Position numbers and translations under genes: made by a program
Part shown: positions 62,186 to 64,000 of the stretch, piece after piece
How positions within the stretch are numbered: position 1 is the stretch's first letter
Layout of the letters: each line of letters opens with the position of its first letter
NCBI GenBank assembly: GCA_963205195.1
Contig: CAUJHR010000016.1
Coordinates: forward strand, 62,001 to 126,000
Length of the DNA stretch: 64,000 bases
Direction of reading: 5' to 3'
Source: Pseudomonadota bacterium
Lineage (GTDB): Bacteria > Pseudomonadota > Alphaproteobacteria > Rickettsiales > SXRF01
Notes under the pieces: generated by a model
Databases searched by the model: none
The model's input: the letters and a program-made list of their open reading frames with translations, nothing else
What the model was told of the DNA's origin: nothing

Positions 62186-63850
62186 ATGGAATCAGTAATG
62201 GAAGGCATGAAAGGTTTAGGTAATTTTCGCGCAAGGTTGCTGATTGCAGCCGCAATAATTTTACTGGGATTTTTTATGATGATGGCATTCAAGATTTCCA
62301 GCGCGGGAATGTCACCTATCTATACTGGCCTTTCAATGGATGATAGCGCGAAAGTAGTTGCTGAGCTTGAAAAAAGTGGTGTGCCTTATGAATTATCTGC
62401 TGGCGGCTCGCAAATATCAGTTCCTTCAGACCGCGTTTTACGCCTGCGCTTATCCATGGCCGAGCAAGGAGTGCCTTCAGGGGGATCTATAGTAGGCTAC
62501 GAGATTTTTGACCGTTCCGAAAGTTTCGGCAGCTCTAATTTCGTAATGAACGTAAATATGCTGCGTGCACTTGAAGGCGAGCTTGCACGTACAATAGCCT
62601 CGTTAAATGGTGTGGATACAGTGCGTGTGCACCTTGTAATGCCAAAGCGCGAATTATTCAGCCGGGAAAAGGAAAAACCCAGCGCTTCAGTTGCGATTAA
62701 AATGCGTAGCGGCGCTAATCTTGAACATCAGGAAGTTGCCGCCATTACCCATCTTATTGCTTCCGCAGTTCCCGAACTTGAGCCTTCCAAAGTAACTATA
62801 ATTGATAGCCACGGTAAATTGCTGGCGCGTGGCGATGGAAGTAATGGCATGGACGGCGCATCACTTTCATCAATTGAGTATAAAACAGCTTTTGAGAACC
62901 GCACCCAGCAAACGCTTGAAGATCTTCTGGAAAAAGTTATCGGTGTAGGGAAAGTACGTGTGCAGGTTGCCGCCGACATTAATTTCGACAGGATAGTCAC
63001 AAATTCCGAGAAATATGACCCGGATGGCCAGGTTGCTCGTTCAGTGCAGTCTAACACGCAGAAGGAAAATGCCAGCGATAAGACCGGCAAGGACAATGTA
63101 AGCGTTGGAAACAACCTTCCACAGTCAACAACAGGGAATGAAGGGGCTTCCAATAGCAATAAAACTGTTGAAAGCAGTGACGAAACTACTAATTACGAAA
63201 TATCAAAAACCGTGCAAAACCATATCAAGGAAGCCGGTAATATAAATAAACTCTCAATCGCTGTTCTGGTAGACGGAACTTATCCAGAATCATCTGACGG
63301 CAAACCTACCTATACACCGCGCACCGAAGAAGAACTTAAGCAGCTAAGGGCGCTGGTAACCTCTGCTGTTGGTTATGATGAAAAACGAGGTGATAAAATA
63401 GAGCTGGTAAATATGCGCTTCACGCAGGATGCACTTAATATAACCGAAGCATCTTTCTTCGAACGCTTTAAACTGGAAGTGCAATCAATTATACAGACCC
63501 TTATTATTTCGGTAGTTGCTATACTGGCAATCCTGCTGGTGCTAAGGCCGGCGGTTGCTAAAATGGCGCGGCAGATACAGCCACCAAGCGAGCGTGTTGC
63601 CAGTGAAATGGCAATGATTGGCGGTGGTGGCGGTTCACCAATGGAGCGTATAGCCTCCGATGGCAGCTCTGGAGGTGGCGGCGGTGCACCGGAAGGCGGG
63701 TTTGAACCTCCTCCTGAATCAATGATAAATGTCGCCAACATCAAGGGCGGGATGAAATCATCATCAATGTCCAAGATAAACGAGATAGTGGAAAAATACC
63801 CTGAAGAAACTATGGGCGTGCTCCGCCAATGGATATTAAAACAAACTTAA
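62186..63850 (+). CDS. fliF: Flagellar M-ring protein FliF
   Basis: A 554-residue protein forming the MS ring of the flagellar basal body. A first membrane helix (residues about 19-37) is followed by the FliF/YscJ domain with SPIYTGLSMDDSAKVVAELEKSGVPYEL, ring-building motifs, a Ser/Asn-rich linker and a second helix (about residues 433-455). The C-terminal region (EETMGVLRQWI) binds FliG. A Gly-rich insertion lies before the tail. The next gene is fliG. Confidence 0.95.
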   Translation: MESVMEGMKGLGNFRARLLIAAAIILLGFFMMMAFKISSAGMSPIYTGLSMDDSAKVVAELEKSGVPYELSAGGSQISVPSDRVLRLRLSMAEQGVPSGGSIVGYEIFDRSESFGSSNFVMNVNMLRALEGELARTIASLNGVDTVRVHLVMPKRELFSREKEKPSASVAIKMRSGANLEHQEVAAITHLIASAVPELEPSKVTIIDSHGKLLARGDGSNGMDGASLSSIEYKTAFENRTQQTLEDLLEKVIGVGKVRVQVAADINFDRIVTNSEKYDPDGQVARSVQSNTQKENASDKTGKDNVSVGNNLPQSTTGNEGASNSNKTVESSDETTNYEISKTVQNHIKEAGNINKLSIAVLVDGTYPESSDGKPTYTPRTEEELKQLRALVTSAVGYDEKRGDKIELVNMRFTQDALNITEASFFERFKLEVQSIIQTLIISVVAILAILLVLRPAVAKMARQIQPPSERVASEMAMIGGGGGSPMERIASDGSSGGGGGAPEGGFEPPPESMINVANIKGGMKSSSMSKINEIVEKYPEETMGVLRQWILKQT

Positions 63851-63899
63851 AATGAATAATGATAACCTATGGATGAATCTGTTATAAGGGCATGAACTA

Positions 63900-64000
63900 A
63901 TGGCTGTAGCACCTCCAAAAGATAATAAAGAAGATTTCCGCAAAATGGGCGGGCCGCAAAAAGCGGCAATGTTCCTTATGGCTATTGGTGAAGAAAATGC
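63900..64000 (+). CDS. fliG: Flagellar motor switch protein FliG, 5' end only
   Basis: ATG at 63900 opens a frame encoding MAVAPPKDNKEDFRKMGG and then PQKAAMFLMAIGEENA, which matches the N-terminal domain of FliG that docks on FliF. The gene runs off the window end. It follows fliF by 49 bases, in the usual order. Confidence 0.85.
   Translation, partial: MAVAPPKDNKEDFRKMGGPQKAAMFLMAIGEEN

Overview
This is an AT-leaning bacterial chromosome segment that reads as an alphaproteobacterium. The support is an NtrY/NtrX two-component pair, a DUF2125-type envelope protein, an ELM1-family putative glycosyltransferase, an NDUFA9-like reductase, a DUF2793 phage/GTA-type protein, a CtrA-like box before fliF, and the block tpiA-secG-pyrG divergent from ppiD-trpE-trpG-trpD-trpC. 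Genus cannot be named from sequence alone. Many small lineage-specific proteins, several without signal peptides, would suit a host-associated or predatory lifestyle, but that is inference. Genes are tightly packed with many 1-4 base stop/start overlaps.

Layout. 0-1.4 kb: a ygaVP-like sulfur-stress locus (AhpD-like protein, persulfide-sensor-type ArsR regulator, rhodanese with membrane tail) around one palindromic promoter/operator, then tRNA-Leu(GAG). 1.6-6.1 kb: lipB, three tandem type IV-like pseudopilins interrupted by an internally deleted CPBP protease, a Ysc84-type lipoid-binding protein and tRNA-Leu(CAG). 6.2-14.2 kb: NDUFA9-like reductase and glutamate synthase in the unusual order gltD, small secreted protein, gltB. 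14.2-22.3 kb: dapD and a folate cluster (folKP fusion and folC on the minus strand; pabC and pabB on the plus strand). 22.3-26.1 kb: accessory genes with a phage-derived lysis-like trio. 26.2-31.6 kb: ilvD followed by an overlapping exo/endonuclease-phosphatase, methyltransferase and DUF2079 membrane protein.

31.6-45.9 kb is the conserved alphaproteobacterial core: ntrX, ntrY, DUF805, a Fis-like HTH protein, pyrG, secG and tpiA on the minus strand, then ppiD, trpEGDC and a variant VanX-like M15 peptidase on the plus strand. 45.9-51.9 kb: ELM1-like protein, radC, two unknown proteins, map, a CinA-type protein and RNase D. 52-59 kb is accessory: two unknown proteins, a P1B ATPase lacking a metal-binding domain, an unsecreted-looking HEYGH metalloprotease, a lipoprotein and an unusual FAD-type oxidoreductase. 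59-64 kb: a PAS hybrid kinase whose 3' end runs into tRNA-His(GTG), a repeat-rich intergenic region, coaD, and the start of a flagellar fliF-fliG operon.

Metabolically, chorismate is drawn into folate (pabB, pabC, folKP, folC) and tryptophan (trpEGDC). No pabA lies beside pabB, so TrpG may serve both. The most unusual non-coding structure is a set of long imperfect hairpins with a shared GTAC-N-GTAC apex but different arms, located after map and coaD. No CRISPR array, integrase or transposase was seen.
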